NCBI GenBank assembly: GCA_022984795.1 | Contig: JALIHJ010000030.1 | Coordinates: 1 to 64,000, forward strand | DNA length: 64,000 nucleotides | Origin: Fabrea salina | Lineage: Eukaryota; Ciliophora; Heterotrichea; Heterotrichida; Fabreidae | Direction: 5' to 3' | Shown here: positions 55,486-64,000 of the stretch, one piece after another | How positions within the stretch are numbered: position 1 is the first letter of the stretch | Layout: the number at the start of each line of letters is the position of its first letter | The notes under the pieces: generated by a model | What the model was told of the DNA's origin: nothing | The model's input: only the letters and a program-made list of their open reading frames with translations | The model's database searches: none | Program-made: the position numbers and the translations under genes

Positions 55486-57144
55486 ATGACTGCGAAAGAA
55501 AAGTACTGGGAAGACAAGTTTTACAAACTCCAGAGAAGCTACAAGGACCTAGAGGAGTCTTACATGAAGCTGAAAGAAGCCTACAACTCAGCCTTAGACA
55601 GGAACCGCTCCCAGTCGCACCACATCAATCAGTTAAGGTCTGACATCAAGTTGCTTAACAGCCAAGTGGCCCAGCTTAAGCACTCTCAAAGAGACTCAAG
55701 TCCTTCCAAGTACTCAGAGTTTGCCAAGATACTTCACTGCAAAAGTCCACACATCATCAAAAACATTACTTTCTTATCTCCAAAGCGCGTAAATTTGTTT
55801 TCGACAGAAGAGACTGCATGTCCTTTACTAGAAAGAACCTCTGGGAGCTCAGGAAAAACTCCTCAAGCTAACCCAGACCTTTCTATTGAACTAGAAAGCA
55901 ACGAACCCCGTATGTTCGAGGCTATCTTTGTAGTCGGTCCTTCTTCGTCTAAGTCGAATGCTGAACTTCTTTACGAGTACCCCTACTCCAACTCAGTCTC
56001 GGAGTCTGTTAAAAGGACCATTCCTGAGTTTTGCTTCCCCAGAGGCACGAGTGTGCGGGCTTTGAAACAAACTGGGTCGGCCTCGGACCTCAACAACATT
56101 TTATACGGTCAGGTTTCTGAAAAAAGGTCGCAGAACTGGTTCGTTTTCACTCTTAAAAGCGAAGAAGAAGAGGAGTGGGTTGAGGACCTTCCTAACTGCA
56201 GAAAAGAAGTTATGTACTGTGTGTGCTTAGCTGTGGAGGACTTGGTCCAAAACAACAACCAGGAACTAGAGTGGGTTAGCCAGAAGTGCTACTGCTTAGT
56301 TAGTTACATTCCTGCTTTTGAGATCCACTATGAAGTACTCAGCAACCTTTTACTGCTTAAAAGACTACACAGAATGGAGAACTTAGTGAACACTGAGTTG
56401 CTTCCTTGCAGTTACGAATCTAGTCACCACGAAGTAGAACTTTTGAAAGCTTACTACTCCTGCGAAGGCGTTTTCCCAGGTGCGAGTCTTGAAGTTGCAA
56501 TCGATAAAATCGACAAAATTAAGTACACCTGTCCGGAAGACCTATCTTTGATAGACATTCCCTACTTAACTGTGCCTTTGTTTTCAAGCATCCGACTGAA
56601 CGACGTGTTGTTTTTACTGAGTGCCCACATGCAGGAAAAAAGCATAGTGTTTGTTTCAGAGAACCTTGGACTAGTAACATCTTGTGTGTTGGCACTTCCA
56701 GCCCTTATAAGACCTTTTAAGTGGCCTAACTTAATCATTCCAGTGATTCCCAACACATTGAACGAACTCTTAGACGCCCCTGTGCCTATGGTGGCAGGAC
56801 TCGCAGACCCTTTGCTTAAAGAACCCAAGAACAACTTAATTTGGGTAATGCTGGACGAAGAAAATCCTATCCGCAGAGTGCAGGGACCTATGAACTTAGT
56901 CCAAGAAGTAGAGGACTTTACTACACCTGAACTGCTAGCTAGACTAATTCCTCTTTACAATTCATTCGCAACTTGTACTTTAAACCCTACTCCACAGCAA
57001 AAACTGGCTTGTTGCGATATTGCAAAGTGCCTTAAAGAAGTGTGGAGCCAACTACTCCCTGGGAAAACTCCTCAGTTAGAAGTGTCTGAAAGCTTTCTTA
57101 ACGCATTGCACCAGACACAGATGTATAATAACTGTACGGACTAA
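55486..57144 (+). CDS. DENN-domain protein
   Basis: The 552-residue protein has an N-terminal coiled coil (residues 1-65). The uDENN module (about 145-280; FEAIFVVGPSSS, EFCFPRGTSV, WFVFTLKSEE) and the central DENN module (about 350-480; PLFSSIRLNDVLFLLSAHMQ, EKSIVFVSENLGL, PFKWPNLIIPVIP) follow. DENN proteins are guanine-nucleotide exchange factors for Rab GTPases. The C-terminal dDENN is short. Partner Rab is unknown. Confidence 0.92.
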   Translation: MTAKEKYWEDKFYKLQRSYKDLEESYMKLKEAYNSALDRNRSQSHHINQLRSDIKLLNSQVAQLKHSQRDSSPSKYSEFAKILHCKSPHIIKNITFLSPKRVNLFSTEETACPLLERTSGSSGKTPQANPDLSIELESNEPRMFEAIFVVGPSSSKSNAELLYEYPYSNSVSESVKRTIPEFCFPRGTSVRALKQTGSASDLNNILYGQVSEKRSQNWFVFTLKSEEEEEWVEDLPNCRKEVMYCVCLAVEDLVQNNNQELEWVSQKCYCLVSYIPAFEIHYEVLSNLLLLKRLHRMENLVNTELLPCSYESSHHEVELLKAYYSCEGVFPGASLEVAIDKIDKIKYTCPEDLSLIDIPYLTVPLFSSIRLNDVLFLLSAHMQEKSIVFVSENLGLVTSCVLALPALIRPFKWPNLIIPVIPNTLNELLDAPVPMVAGLADPLLKEPKNNLIWVMLDEENPIRRVQGPMNLVQEVEDFTTPELLARLIPLYNSFATCTLNPTPQQKLACCDIAKCLKEVWSQLLPGKTPQLEVSESFLNALHQTQMYNNCTD

Positions 57145-57154
57145 TTTAAATTAA

Positions 57155-58744
57155 ATGAGGAGGGAGTGGATGAGAGAAGATGTAGTTGAAGAACTTTTGG
57201 ACGGAATAAACGACTGGAAGTCTGTCCAAGGGATTGTGAGACTTACTTTCAAAGAGTTGTCTGAAGTGGTGAAGGCCCAGGGGTCTTCTATCAAGCAACT
57301 CCAATTTCAAATTCAAAGTATGAAAAAGGAAGAACTCACTGACTCTATAGACGACTTAAGAAGCATCATGAACAACAAAGTGAGTCTCCAAGAAGTAGTT
57401 AAAACCAAAGCTGACAAGTCTGAGCTATACGAGTCCCTTCAAAACCAAGTTAGTTTAAACCAGTTTAATGACTTGAAAGACGAAATGAAAGAAGTCAAAA
57501 ACCAGTTGCAAAGAATCTTAGTTAACCAGCCTGAAAAAGAAGCCCACAAACTCAGCAACTCCGAAGTCTTAAGAGAACTCCAAATGAAAGCTGACAAAAC
57601 AGAAGTAGCTAAAATGATAGCACATGAGTTGTCAGACAGAGTCCACAAAACAGAGTTTGAACACTTAAGGAACTTCACTACTCAGTTGAAAAGAGAGATC
57701 AGGTCTAGTTCAAACGAACCCTTGGACCCTAGCTTTTACGACTCTTTATACAGACTCATTTCTCAAAAAGCTTCTTTAGAAGAAGTGACTTCTACTGTGC
57801 AGTCCTACATGGAAGAGGTAAACGAAACTCTGGACAGCACTAAGTCTTTTTGCGAGTTCCAGGTTTCCAACTCAGTTCGGACTTTTGAAGACAAGTTTAA
57901 AGACTTAGAGTTTTCACTGTACAGTTTAAACAGAGAAATGAAAGACTTAGGAGCTAAAGTTAACCAGAGTCTTGAAGACATACAAAACGACTTGTCTTAT
58001 TTTACCAATAAAATAAAAGACTCGCAACTTGGCAAGTCAAACGAAAAAACCGAAGTACTCAGGATACTAGACAGCAAAGTTAGCACTGAACAACTAGGCG
58101 AGTCTTTGAACAAAGCCCATGAGTACTTTTCACAAGAAGTCAAAAGTTTAAGACTCGAAATACAAAACTTGTTTATGAAGCACAATCAACTGCTCAACAA
58201 AAAGATCGAAAAACAAAACTCAGAAAGACTCAAAGACTCAGAAGAACCTAAAATGCGGTTCCAAGTATACCAACTCGAAAAGTTTGTGGAAGAAGTTAGA
58301 AACCAGTTGCTGCTTAAGCCTAGCACACAAGAAGTTAACTCTTTGCTGGACAAGAAACTAAATTCCTTGACTTGCAAAGGCATATGGCTTTGGAAGTCTG
58401 GAGAAGTAAAAGACCTAGTTCCTTGGGAATACGAAACTCTCAATACTTGCCCCAGCAACTTAGTTTGGGAAGGGCCCACCATACTAACTACTGCTCCAGG
58501 CCTCTACCAAGTGACTTACGGGTTCTTCGCAGAGCAGCCTCCTCTGGTAAGTTTGTTAGTTAACGAAGAAGTAGTTATGAGTGGAGGCAACTCAGACTGC
58601 AAGTCTTGGCAACCCCACAGCGCAGGGAATGTAGTTGGCCTCACTAACTTAGACTACTTGTCACTTCCTAGCGGAGCTAGAATTTCTATGACTTACTCGG
58701 GCAATAAGAACCCAGAAGCCTTTATAATTCTCGAAAAACTATAA
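57155..58744 (+). CDS. Long coiled coil with C1q-like C-terminal domain
   Basis: The 529-residue protein consists of about 400 residues of acidic/basic coiled coil with a recurring KADK[ST]E motif (TKADKSELYESL, MKADKTEVAKMI). A ~125-residue beta-rich domain ends it (GLYQVTYGFFAEQPPLVSLL, LPSGARISMTYSG, AFIILEKL) that has the strand pattern of C1q/TNF jelly rolls. It has no signal peptide, so it is cytoplasmic. Coiled coil plus C1q-like head occurs in some ciliary and basal-body proteins. Trimerisation by the head is inference. Confidence 0.7.
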   Translation: MRREWMREDVVEELLDGINDWKSVQGIVRLTFKELSEVVKAQGSSIKQLQFQIQSMKKEELTDSIDDLRSIMNNKVSLQEVVKTKADKSELYESLQNQVSLNQFNDLKDEMKEVKNQLQRILVNQPEKEAHKLSNSEVLRELQMKADKTEVAKMIAHELSDRVHKTEFEHLRNFTTQLKREIRSSSNEPLDPSFYDSLYRLISQKASLEEVTSTVQSYMEEVNETLDSTKSFCEFQVSNSVRTFEDKFKDLEFSLYSLNREMKDLGAKVNQSLEDIQNDLSYFTNKIKDSQLGKSNEKTEVLRILDSKVSTEQLGESLNKAHEYFSQEVKSLRLEIQNLFMKHNQLLNKKIEKQNSERLKDSEEPKMRFQVYQLEKFVEEVRNQLLLKPSTQEVNSLLDKKLNSLTCKGIWLWKSGEVKDLVPWEYETLNTCPSNLVWEGPTILTTAPGLYQVTYGFFAEQPPLVSLLVNEEVVMSGGNSDCKSWQPHSAGNVVGLTNLDYLSLPSGARISMTYSGNKNPEAFIILEKL

Positions 58745-58756
58745 TTGGCATTAATA

Positions 58757-60130
58757 ATGCATACAGCTTTTAAGTTAGTTCTGCAGGAGGGAGGGTGCTA
58801 CAGGTGTGCACTTAGGTTCTCAGGTGAAAGGACTGCAAGTGCTTATGCTCGTCCTACAAATAGTAACTTGTCGGGATACCTTACAGAAACTTCAAGTCCC
58901 TGTGTAGTTTGTTTAGGATTACTTAGCACCTCTCAGTACTTACAAAAGTGTGTAGAAAGCATTCAGCATAGCAACTACGAGTTTAAGGACTACAAACTCC
59001 ACGTAAGCATTCCAGCTGCTCTTTACTTAAGACAAGAGTGGCTTAAAGGCATGTGCAGTGTGCAAGGAATCTCTGTGCCACTAGTCACTGACATCAAAGA
59101 AGTCTTTAAGTGGGTATTTTCCCCTGACTTGGCTGAAAAGCTTCAGAGACCCTTTAACAGCGACAGCAGGTTCCACATTTCACTTAACTTTTGCAGCAAA
59201 GAAAGCGAGCAAGAAGTTAAAAACCTTTCTTCAGAAATCCCCAACTTAATGGTAAAGCCACCTCGCAACAAGAAAAACTTGCCCCCCCAAATAAGTTCTT
59301 CAGCCTTAAACAAGTGGTTAGGATCAACTGCAGCTGAGAAACTTGTAGCTTTAGTTCCTAAGTTCGACTACTATAGTTTGGACTTAGAGGTGGAGTGCAG
59401 CCACCTTCCGATTTATGTGGGAGGCAACTACATGAAGTACTCTAGAGTTATAAGTCAGTCTCCTTGGACTGTAGAAGGAGAGGTTATGCCCGAAACCTCT
59501 GTTCAGGACTGCATTGGAAACGTTTTGAAGGAAGCTTACAATGCGCAGGACTCGATCCTCCACGCAGCTGGCAGAGAAGACGTAGACGTCAGAATGCTGG
59601 GCACAGGAAGGCCTTTCATAATAGAACTAGTCCAACCCAAACTGGAGACTCCCAAGCCCATAGAGCCCCTAAAAGGAGATGTGGAGGTGCAGAACTTAAG
59701 AGAAGTAGGCCAAGAAGCCTTTGCTGAACTGAGACACGGAGAAATCGAGAAGATGAAGGTTTACTCCTGTGTTGTTTGGGTTTCTAAAGCTATTTCTCAA
59801 GAAGACATTGTTCTTCTCAACTCAACTAAAAACTTAGAACTCGCACAGAAAACTCCACTGAGGGTCCTCCACAGAAGACCTTTGAAAACCAGAACTAAGT
59901 GGATTCATAGAATACACTGCAAACAACTAAACAACCACTTTATGGAAGTGAGAGTGATTTCTTCAGGGGGCACTTACATCAAAGAGTTTGTGCATGGGGA
60001 TCTAGGAAGGACTTTGCCTTCTGTAGGTTCACTTTTGGGCTGCAAAGCTGACATTATTCAGCTGGACGTTTTAGGTTTGGGAAGCGATATCAAGGAACTA
60101 GTACACATTCTGTCACAGGAAACTTTGTAA
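58757..60130 (+). CDS. PUS10: tRNA pseudouridine synthase Pus10
   Basis: The 457-residue protein has an N-terminal zinc/THUMP-like region (CYRCALRF, CVVCLGLL) and a pseudouridine synthase core. The family-specific motif GREDVDVRMLGTGRPF contains the catalytic Asp near residue 278. Upstream lies YVGGNYMKYSRVISQSPW and downstream GGTYIKEFVHGDLGRT, both typical of Pus10. It modifies U54/U55 of tRNA in archaea and eukaryotes. The start is the ATG at 58757, because the four codons before it begin with TTG, 12 bp after the previous stop. Confidence 0.95.
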   Translation: MHTAFKLVLQEGGCYRCALRFSGERTASAYARPTNSNLSGYLTETSSPCVVCLGLLSTSQYLQKCVESIQHSNYEFKDYKLHVSIPAALYLRQEWLKGMCSVQGISVPLVTDIKEVFKWVFSPDLAEKLQRPFNSDSRFHISLNFCSKESEQEVKNLSSEIPNLMVKPPRNKKNLPPQISSSALNKWLGSTAAEKLVALVPKFDYYSLDLEVECSHLPIYVGGNYMKYSRVISQSPWTVEGEVMPETSVQDCIGNVLKEAYNAQDSILHAAGREDVDVRMLGTGRPFIIELVQPKLETPKPIEPLKGDVEVQNLREVGQEAFAELRHGEIEKMKVYSCVVWVSKAISQEDIVLLNSTKNLELAQKTPLRVLHRRPLKTRTKWIHRIHCKQLNNHFMEVRVISSGGTYIKEFVHGDLGRTLPSVGSLLGCKADIIQLDVLGLGSDIKELVHILSQETL

Positions 60131-60150
60131 TTCATTAATCTTATAAAACT

Positions 60151-60840
60151 ATGCTGAGTGACAAGTTAAAGGCCTGGCTGTTCATAGGAGGGTGTGTTGT
60201 GGGGCTTTTGGTGTTTACACTAGTTCCTCAGGCCAAGTCAGCTCTGAGTGAAGTGTTTACCAAAGCCAAGCACTTAGGACCTTGGGGCAAACTAATATTT
60301 ATAGCAGTGTTTGGAGGCTGCATAGTGATAGGAGTTCCTTTGACTATGCTAAACATCACTTTAGGTCTTTTTTACCCCTTTAAAAGTGCTTACTTGATAA
60401 GCGTTGCAGGAGGAGTGATTGGACAGAGTGCAAGTTACTTTTTAGGAAGAACCTGTTTAAAGAACTACTGCCAAGAGTTACTAAGTTCTTACTCACAGAA
60501 GTTGCAAGGCGTTTTGGTGCAGCACCAGTGGAAGTCTGTGTGTTTGATGAACTTAATAAGTATGCCTCTTGTTGTGCGCAACTATTTGTTGGCAAGTCTA
60601 GGGGTTAACTTTTTGCCTTTTTTGTGCATAGGGACTTTGAATGTTCTTTACTTAAGTGCACTGCACATATACTTGAGTTCCAAAACCAAAGACTTAGTGC
60701 ATGATGCCAGAGAAGGGGACTTTGTTAACTTTGAAATGTTATTTGCAGTGAGTTCAATTATAGTGAGTGTGTGTGCTTTCTTTGGGCTCTCAAAGCTGTT
60801 GCAAAATGAACTTAAAAAAGAAGGCTACGAGAAAATATAA
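60151..60840 (+). CDS. TVP38/TMEM64 (VTT/DedA) membrane protein
   Basis: The 229-residue protein has about five to six helices. The VTT core is recognisable by FGGCIVIGVPLTMLNITLG and FYPFKSAYLISVAGGVIGQS, continuing SASYFLGR. Re-entrant-loop proteins of this superfamily include lipid scramblases (TMEM41B, VMP1) and Golgi TVP38. It is convergent with the TPR gene, with 5 bp between stops. Confidence 0.88.
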   Translation: MLSDKLKAWLFIGGCVVGLLVFTLVPQAKSALSEVFTKAKHLGPWGKLIFIAVFGGCIVIGVPLTMLNITLGLFYPFKSAYLISVAGGVIGQSASYFLGRTCLKNYCQELLSSYSQKLQGVLVQHQWKSVCLMNLISMPLVVRNYLLASLGVNFLPFLCIGTLNVLYLSALHIYLSSKTKDLVHDAREGDFVNFEMLFAVSSIIVSVCAFFGLSKLLQNELKKEGYEKI

Positions 60841-60845
60841 CATTT

Positions 60846-63245
60846 TTACTTATACTTAAACAAAACGTTTTCTAAGGAGTCCAAGTAAGACTTTTGGCCA
60901 AGTAAGTCTACTAAGTGGACTTTGCTTTTGGAGATCTGGAGGCGTCTGATGATTGCGTTCCAGCCGTTTTGGAACTCAAGGATTTGTTCAAGTGTGGTTT
61001 CTTGTGAAAGAAAAGATTTTAATTTGTGCTTTTTCTTCTCTTCATAGATTTTTTGAGGGTCTTTTAAGTAAAAGTCCCCGTCTAAACTTAAAAGACACCC
61101 TAGGTCCAAACAAGTTTCTAAGTTGTACAAAGTCACCTTCACTCCAATCAAAGTGCCTTTGACTCCTATCAGGCTCAGAGTCACTGGCACTTGGTACCCT
61201 CTGTTCAAGAAGAACCTTGTAGACAGTAAGCTACTGATAGGAGTAGGCATGATTACTTTTTCTTCCTCGTCTTGTTCTAAGTTTAAGCTTTCCAGTAAGT
61301 AGTAAGCTAATAGTTTTTTCTGCTCTTTCGAGAGTTTGTTTACTTTAAGTCCGAAGTTCTGTATAATCCTAAGGTAAGTGTACTTGAAGCAGACAGGGTC
61401 TCCAGGCTCCTCAGGTTTTAAAGCCCACACTAACCAGCACCTTTGTTTGGGGCAGTCAGAAACCATCCAAAGTACCTTTTGGGGAGAGTTCTCTGAAAAA
61501 GCACTTCGGATTCCTAAGATTGAGTTTGAGTCAACAAACTCCTGAAAACTTTGAATGCCCAAGTGGTTTCTAGCACAGTGTTCCAAAGAAGCAATAAAAG
61601 GTTGCAAGTGAGTAATTAACTCCTGAGGCAATTCTTGAATTGCTGAGAGACACTTGAAGGTGGCACTTGGGTACACAGGTAAGCCAAACATGGCTTCGCT
61701 GCTTGACTCATCAAAAACCAAGTCAACTAAAACACTGTTTTCGGAGTCTTCGTTTTCTGCAGAACTCAAAACAGCTCTGAGGACTTTGTGTTCAAGGTAA
61801 CAAACTGTTAGTTTGCACTCAGTGTCTAAGAAAAGAAAGCTAGAGTTGGTTTGGAGTATACCTGGAGACTTAGCCCAGAGTTCTATTTTAGGCGATTCAG
61901 AAATGTTTATGATTTTCATAAAAGGAAACAAAAAGTACTGTGCAAACTTTTCAAAGGAGTTGATGAACTTGATGTTTACCCAGTTGGGCAGGATTTCTTC
62001 GACACGGATTAAGTTAACTATTTCTGCAAAGTTCACTAAAGGGAAGTACTTTTTGGTAATGGGCGAGCTTTTGTTGTAGACTGTAATCATAATGTGGGGT
62101 TGGTTGTCTTCAAGAGTGATTGAGCACTGCATCAAGTACATGTTTCCTTCGTAGAGAACTAACTGTCCTATTTCTTGACCAGACTCAGTGTCGAAGTAGC
62201 AGTTTCCAGGTTCTATCAAGCACCTGTTTTCGTAGTAGTTAGTGGTTTTTGGTTTGTAGGAAAGTAAGTCTCTTTTGAAAGAAGGCCGGTGAGGAATTTG
62301 GGGGTAGTTACTTCCAGGCATTCTGATGAACTTAGTGGGTTCTTGGGGTTTGGTTACAAACACTGAAGAAAGGACTTCGTAATCCTTTTTTTGGAAGGTT
62401 TCTACGCTTGAGTTGAGTGAAGAAATGTGACTGCGGATTCTAAAGTCTTTTTTAGTGGAAGCTTTTAAAAGCTGGAGTGACATAGGGTGGTCTTCTCCTA
62501 AGAACCTCCTTGCCAGTTGTTGGGCGTGAGTTCTTGACTTTGCAGCTTTTTTTGAGTAGGACTTTCCGTCAAGGCTTTCGAGGGCGTGGATTTTGTGGCT
62601 GTAAGCAATGCAGACAAGAATAATTTCTTCCTGGAACCTTTGGTTTTTAACTAACTCGCTTTCAGGAGTGTTTTTAAGCATTTGGTTTACTCTGGGCTGG
62701 ATAAGTCTAAGGCAGCTCTTGGCTAAGCTGTAAGCTTCTTGGTAAGCACCGAGTTCAATGAGGACAGCAGATTTGTTCAGCCAAGTAGTAACATTTCCAA
62801 TAGGGTTGTTGGCTTTTTTTTCGAGTCTGCCTGCGTTTTCAACGCACTTGTAAGCTTCGTTGAGTTCGCCAAGTTCTTTGCAGGCGTAAGCTGTGTTGTG
62901 GTAGACAGTAGCAAGCAAACCTAAGGTTTCAGCAGTCCTTTCCATAGAGTTGAGTAAAGTTTCTGAGCTTTGCAGAAGCAACTTAGCAGTTATGAAGTCC
63001 CGGTGACAAATTTTAGAAACAGCATAGGAATTGCAGGCGTCCCCAAGCAACCACTTCATACTAACAGAAGACTCCGAACTGTCCAGCAAAAACTTAGTGT
63101 CCACAGAAGCTGAGAAATTCACAAGTGTAGTAACGGCTTCTTCAGACTTTTCTTGCTTTTCGTACACTTGTAGCATTTCGCAAGCGTGCTGGGCACAGCA
63201 TATGTGGTTGGGGTTCAGTGGGTGGTAGTGACTTCTACTTTCCAT
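60846..63245 (-). CDS. TPR-containing protein, unknown function
   Basis: The 799-residue protein has an N-terminal ~260 residues of tetratricopeptide-like helical pairs (AYACKELGELNEAYKCVENA, VLIELGAYQEAYSLAKSCL). The rest, about residues 290-800, is mixed alpha/beta with no motif I recognise; it includes a hydrophobic beta-rich stretch and an acidic segment (LNLEQDEEEKV). The C-terminal part after residue 680 may be another helical domain. A scaffold role is assumed from the TPRs. It is divergent from the small 117-residue gene over 64 bp. Confidence 0.75.
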   Translation of the reverse strand: MESRSHYHPLNPNHICCAQHACEMLQVYEKQEKSEEAVTTLVNFSASVDTKFLLDSSESSVSMKWLLGDACNSYAVSKICHRDFITAKLLLQSSETLLNSMERTAETLGLLATVYHNTAYACKELGELNEAYKCVENAGRLEKKANNPIGNVTTWLNKSAVLIELGAYQEAYSLAKSCLRLIQPRVNQMLKNTPESELVKNQRFQEEIILVCIAYSHKIHALESLDGKSYSKKAAKSRTHAQQLARRFLGEDHPMSLQLLKASTKKDFRIRSHISSLNSSVETFQKKDYEVLSSVFVTKPQEPTKFIRMPGSNYPQIPHRPSFKRDLLSYKPKTTNYYENRCLIEPGNCYFDTESGQEIGQLVLYEGNMYLMQCSITLEDNQPHIMITVYNKSSPITKKYFPLVNFAEIVNLIRVEEILPNWVNIKFINSFEKFAQYFLFPFMKIINISESPKIELWAKSPGILQTNSSFLFLDTECKLTVCYLEHKVLRAVLSSAENEDSENSVLVDLVFDESSSEAMFGLPVYPSATFKCLSAIQELPQELITHLQPFIASLEHCARNHLGIQSFQEFVDSNSILGIRSAFSENSPQKVLWMVSDCPKQRCWLVWALKPEEPGDPVCFKYTYLRIIQNFGLKVNKLSKEQKKLLAYYLLESLNLEQDEEEKVIMPTPISSLLSTRFFLNRGYQVPVTLSLIGVKGTLIGVKVTLYNLETCLDLGCLLSLDGDFYLKDPQKIYEEKKKHKLKSFLSQETTLEQILEFQNGWNAIIRRLQISKSKVHLVDLLGQKSYLDSLENVLFKYK

Positions 63246-63309
63246 TGCAAGTTATAATTTCATATTACATAAAGTAAGATGCCTCGGTATTTTTTTTTGA
63301 GAAGCTAAA

Positions 63310-63663
63310 ATGATGCCAAACGGAAGCATGGACTCTCTTAGCTGCGATCTACACGACTCTAGGAACCGTCGGGGCAAAGGTGAAGGCAAGAAGCGCCTAA
63401 ATGCCAGGGAAGCTAGAGTGCGTAACGAAAAAGCTGCTAAGAGGGAAGAACAAAGCAGAGCAATTCCCAAGGAGGAAAGACAGGAGTACGAACAAATCCA
63501 AGCTTTCCACCAAGCCAAACTTCAAGCCCGCTCTGCTCGGCCTACTCAACCTACTCAGCCCGAGGCTGCTGTACCCAGACCTTCCCAGGCCCAAAAACCC
63601 CAGCTTCCAAGTGGTCAGAGACAAGCCCTTCTCAAATTCATGAAAGACAGCGTTAGTAATTAA
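63310..63663 (+). CDS. Hypothetical charged protein, 117 aa
   Basis: I do not recognise this family. The first half is a highly charged helix (KRLNAREARVRNEKAAKREE), followed by a Pro/Gln/Ala-rich linker with PTQPTQPE and a short amphipathic C-terminal helix (RQALLKFMKDSV). It has no membrane or signal segment. The coding call rests on an ATG in the usual A-rich context, divergent promoter spacing and an 11-bp convergent gap like its neighbours. Confidence 0.55.
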   Translation: MMPNGSMDSLSCDLHDSRNRRGKGEGKKRLNAREARVRNEKAAKREEQSRAIPKEERQEYEQIQAFHQAKLQARSARPTQPTQPEAAVPRPSQAQKPQLPSGQRQALLKFMKDSVSN

Positions 63664-63674
63664 CCATCTTAGTT

Positions 63675-64000
63675 TTAAGGTTTAAGTTTTTTTCGGGCTG
63701 AATTAAGCCAACTCAAAGCTAGTTGTTTAGTGGTTTCTTTCAGTTGAGGTTTAAAGTATACTTTTGGTTTTTTGTGGTTCTGTGCTGAGTGGTAGTTGAA
63801 CTCTTGGCACTTTTTAAGACAAACAAGACAAATAGTTCTGAAGTGGGCATTCTGGTCCACATAAGCTATCCACTTTTGTCTGTTCCAGTTTTTGCGGAGT
63901 GAATCTTCCTGAGTTATGTTTATGAACCTGAAAAACATTGCTTCTATGTTTTCTATCATTTGGCACTGAAGTCCAAACCTACTTTTGCAGAGAATGCACC
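63675..64000 (-). CDS. Partial gene, Cys-rich C-terminal end
   Basis: The frame is open through the right edge, so the start lies outside the window. An ATG at 63959 is internal: codons beyond it continue as CILCKSRFGLQCQ. Two Cys pairs (CILC near the edge, CLVC with CQEF shortly after) suggest a zinc-binding fold in the last ~110 residues. The tail is basic (RKKLKP). Family is unknown. Confidence 0.55.
   Translation of the reverse strand, partial: CILCKSRFGLQCQMIENIEAMFFRFINITQEDSLRKNWNRQKWIAYVDQNAHFRTICLVCLKKCQEFNYHSAQNHKKPKVYFKPQLKETTKQLALSWLNSARKKLKP

Noticed and set aside
63252-63518. 88-codon antisense frame overlapping the 117-residue gene
   Set aside because: No motif; it overlaps the charged protein and the short divergent promoter.

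Overview
The window is the left end of a chromosome from a ciliate, most likely the macronuclear genome of a heterotrich (the Stentor / Blepharisma / Fabrea group). The first 1.1 kb is C-rich telomeric repeat of the CCCTAACA / CCTAACA type known from heterotrichs. Six spliceosomal introns can be placed, and each is exactly 15 nt (GTA...AG with A at position 10), the tiny intron size described for this group. The code reads as standard: long frames close on TAA or TAG, only one gene seems to end in TGA, and no gene needs TGA as a sense codon.

Layout: 1-1117 telomere; 1118-3856 gene-free subtelomere; 3857-5560 a Cys-rich protein with an HEFAH motif; 5561-6789 a 1.2 kb strip of gene relics, including two inverted, related C-terminal fragments and an orphan third fragment. 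From 6790 to the right edge the DNA is almost solid with genes on both strands: about 40 protein genes and one tRNA-Ser(AGA). Same-strand gaps are commonly 1-20 bp, convergent gaps are about 12 bp or less, and one convergent pair shares overlapping stop codons.

Recognised genes are mostly ordinary eukaryotic housekeeping. They include a fused P4-ATPase-like/guanylyl cyclase, a TcdA/TCD-type E1-like enzyme, KDEL receptor, SF3B3, a twin CX9C protein, deoxyhypusine hydroxylase, CIA2, an S28 peptidase, an MFS carrier, a DGAT/ACAT-type acyltransferase, taxilin, an FtsX-like permease, an oxysterol-binding protein, a DHHC palmitoyltransferase, MCM8, an ENTH protein, mitochondrial acyl carrier protein, an OTU peptidase, an Sfi1-type centrin-binding protein, CK1, a J protein, two tandem 17-beta-HSD12-like reductases, a DENN protein, PUS10 and a VTT/TMEM64 protein. 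Neighbours do not form obvious pathways, so there is no operon logic by function. Loose themes are membrane lipid and trafficking (DGAT, OSBP, PH, DHHC, ENTH, DENN, SDR pair), signalling (cyclase, tandem-lobed receptor, CK1) and cytoskeleton (Sfi1, several coiled coils).

The less ordinary items are the relic strip, the catalytically degenerate ATPase half of the cyclase, a JmjC-less PLU-1/PHD scaffold, the subtelomeric HExxH protein, and the extreme packing of gene ends.
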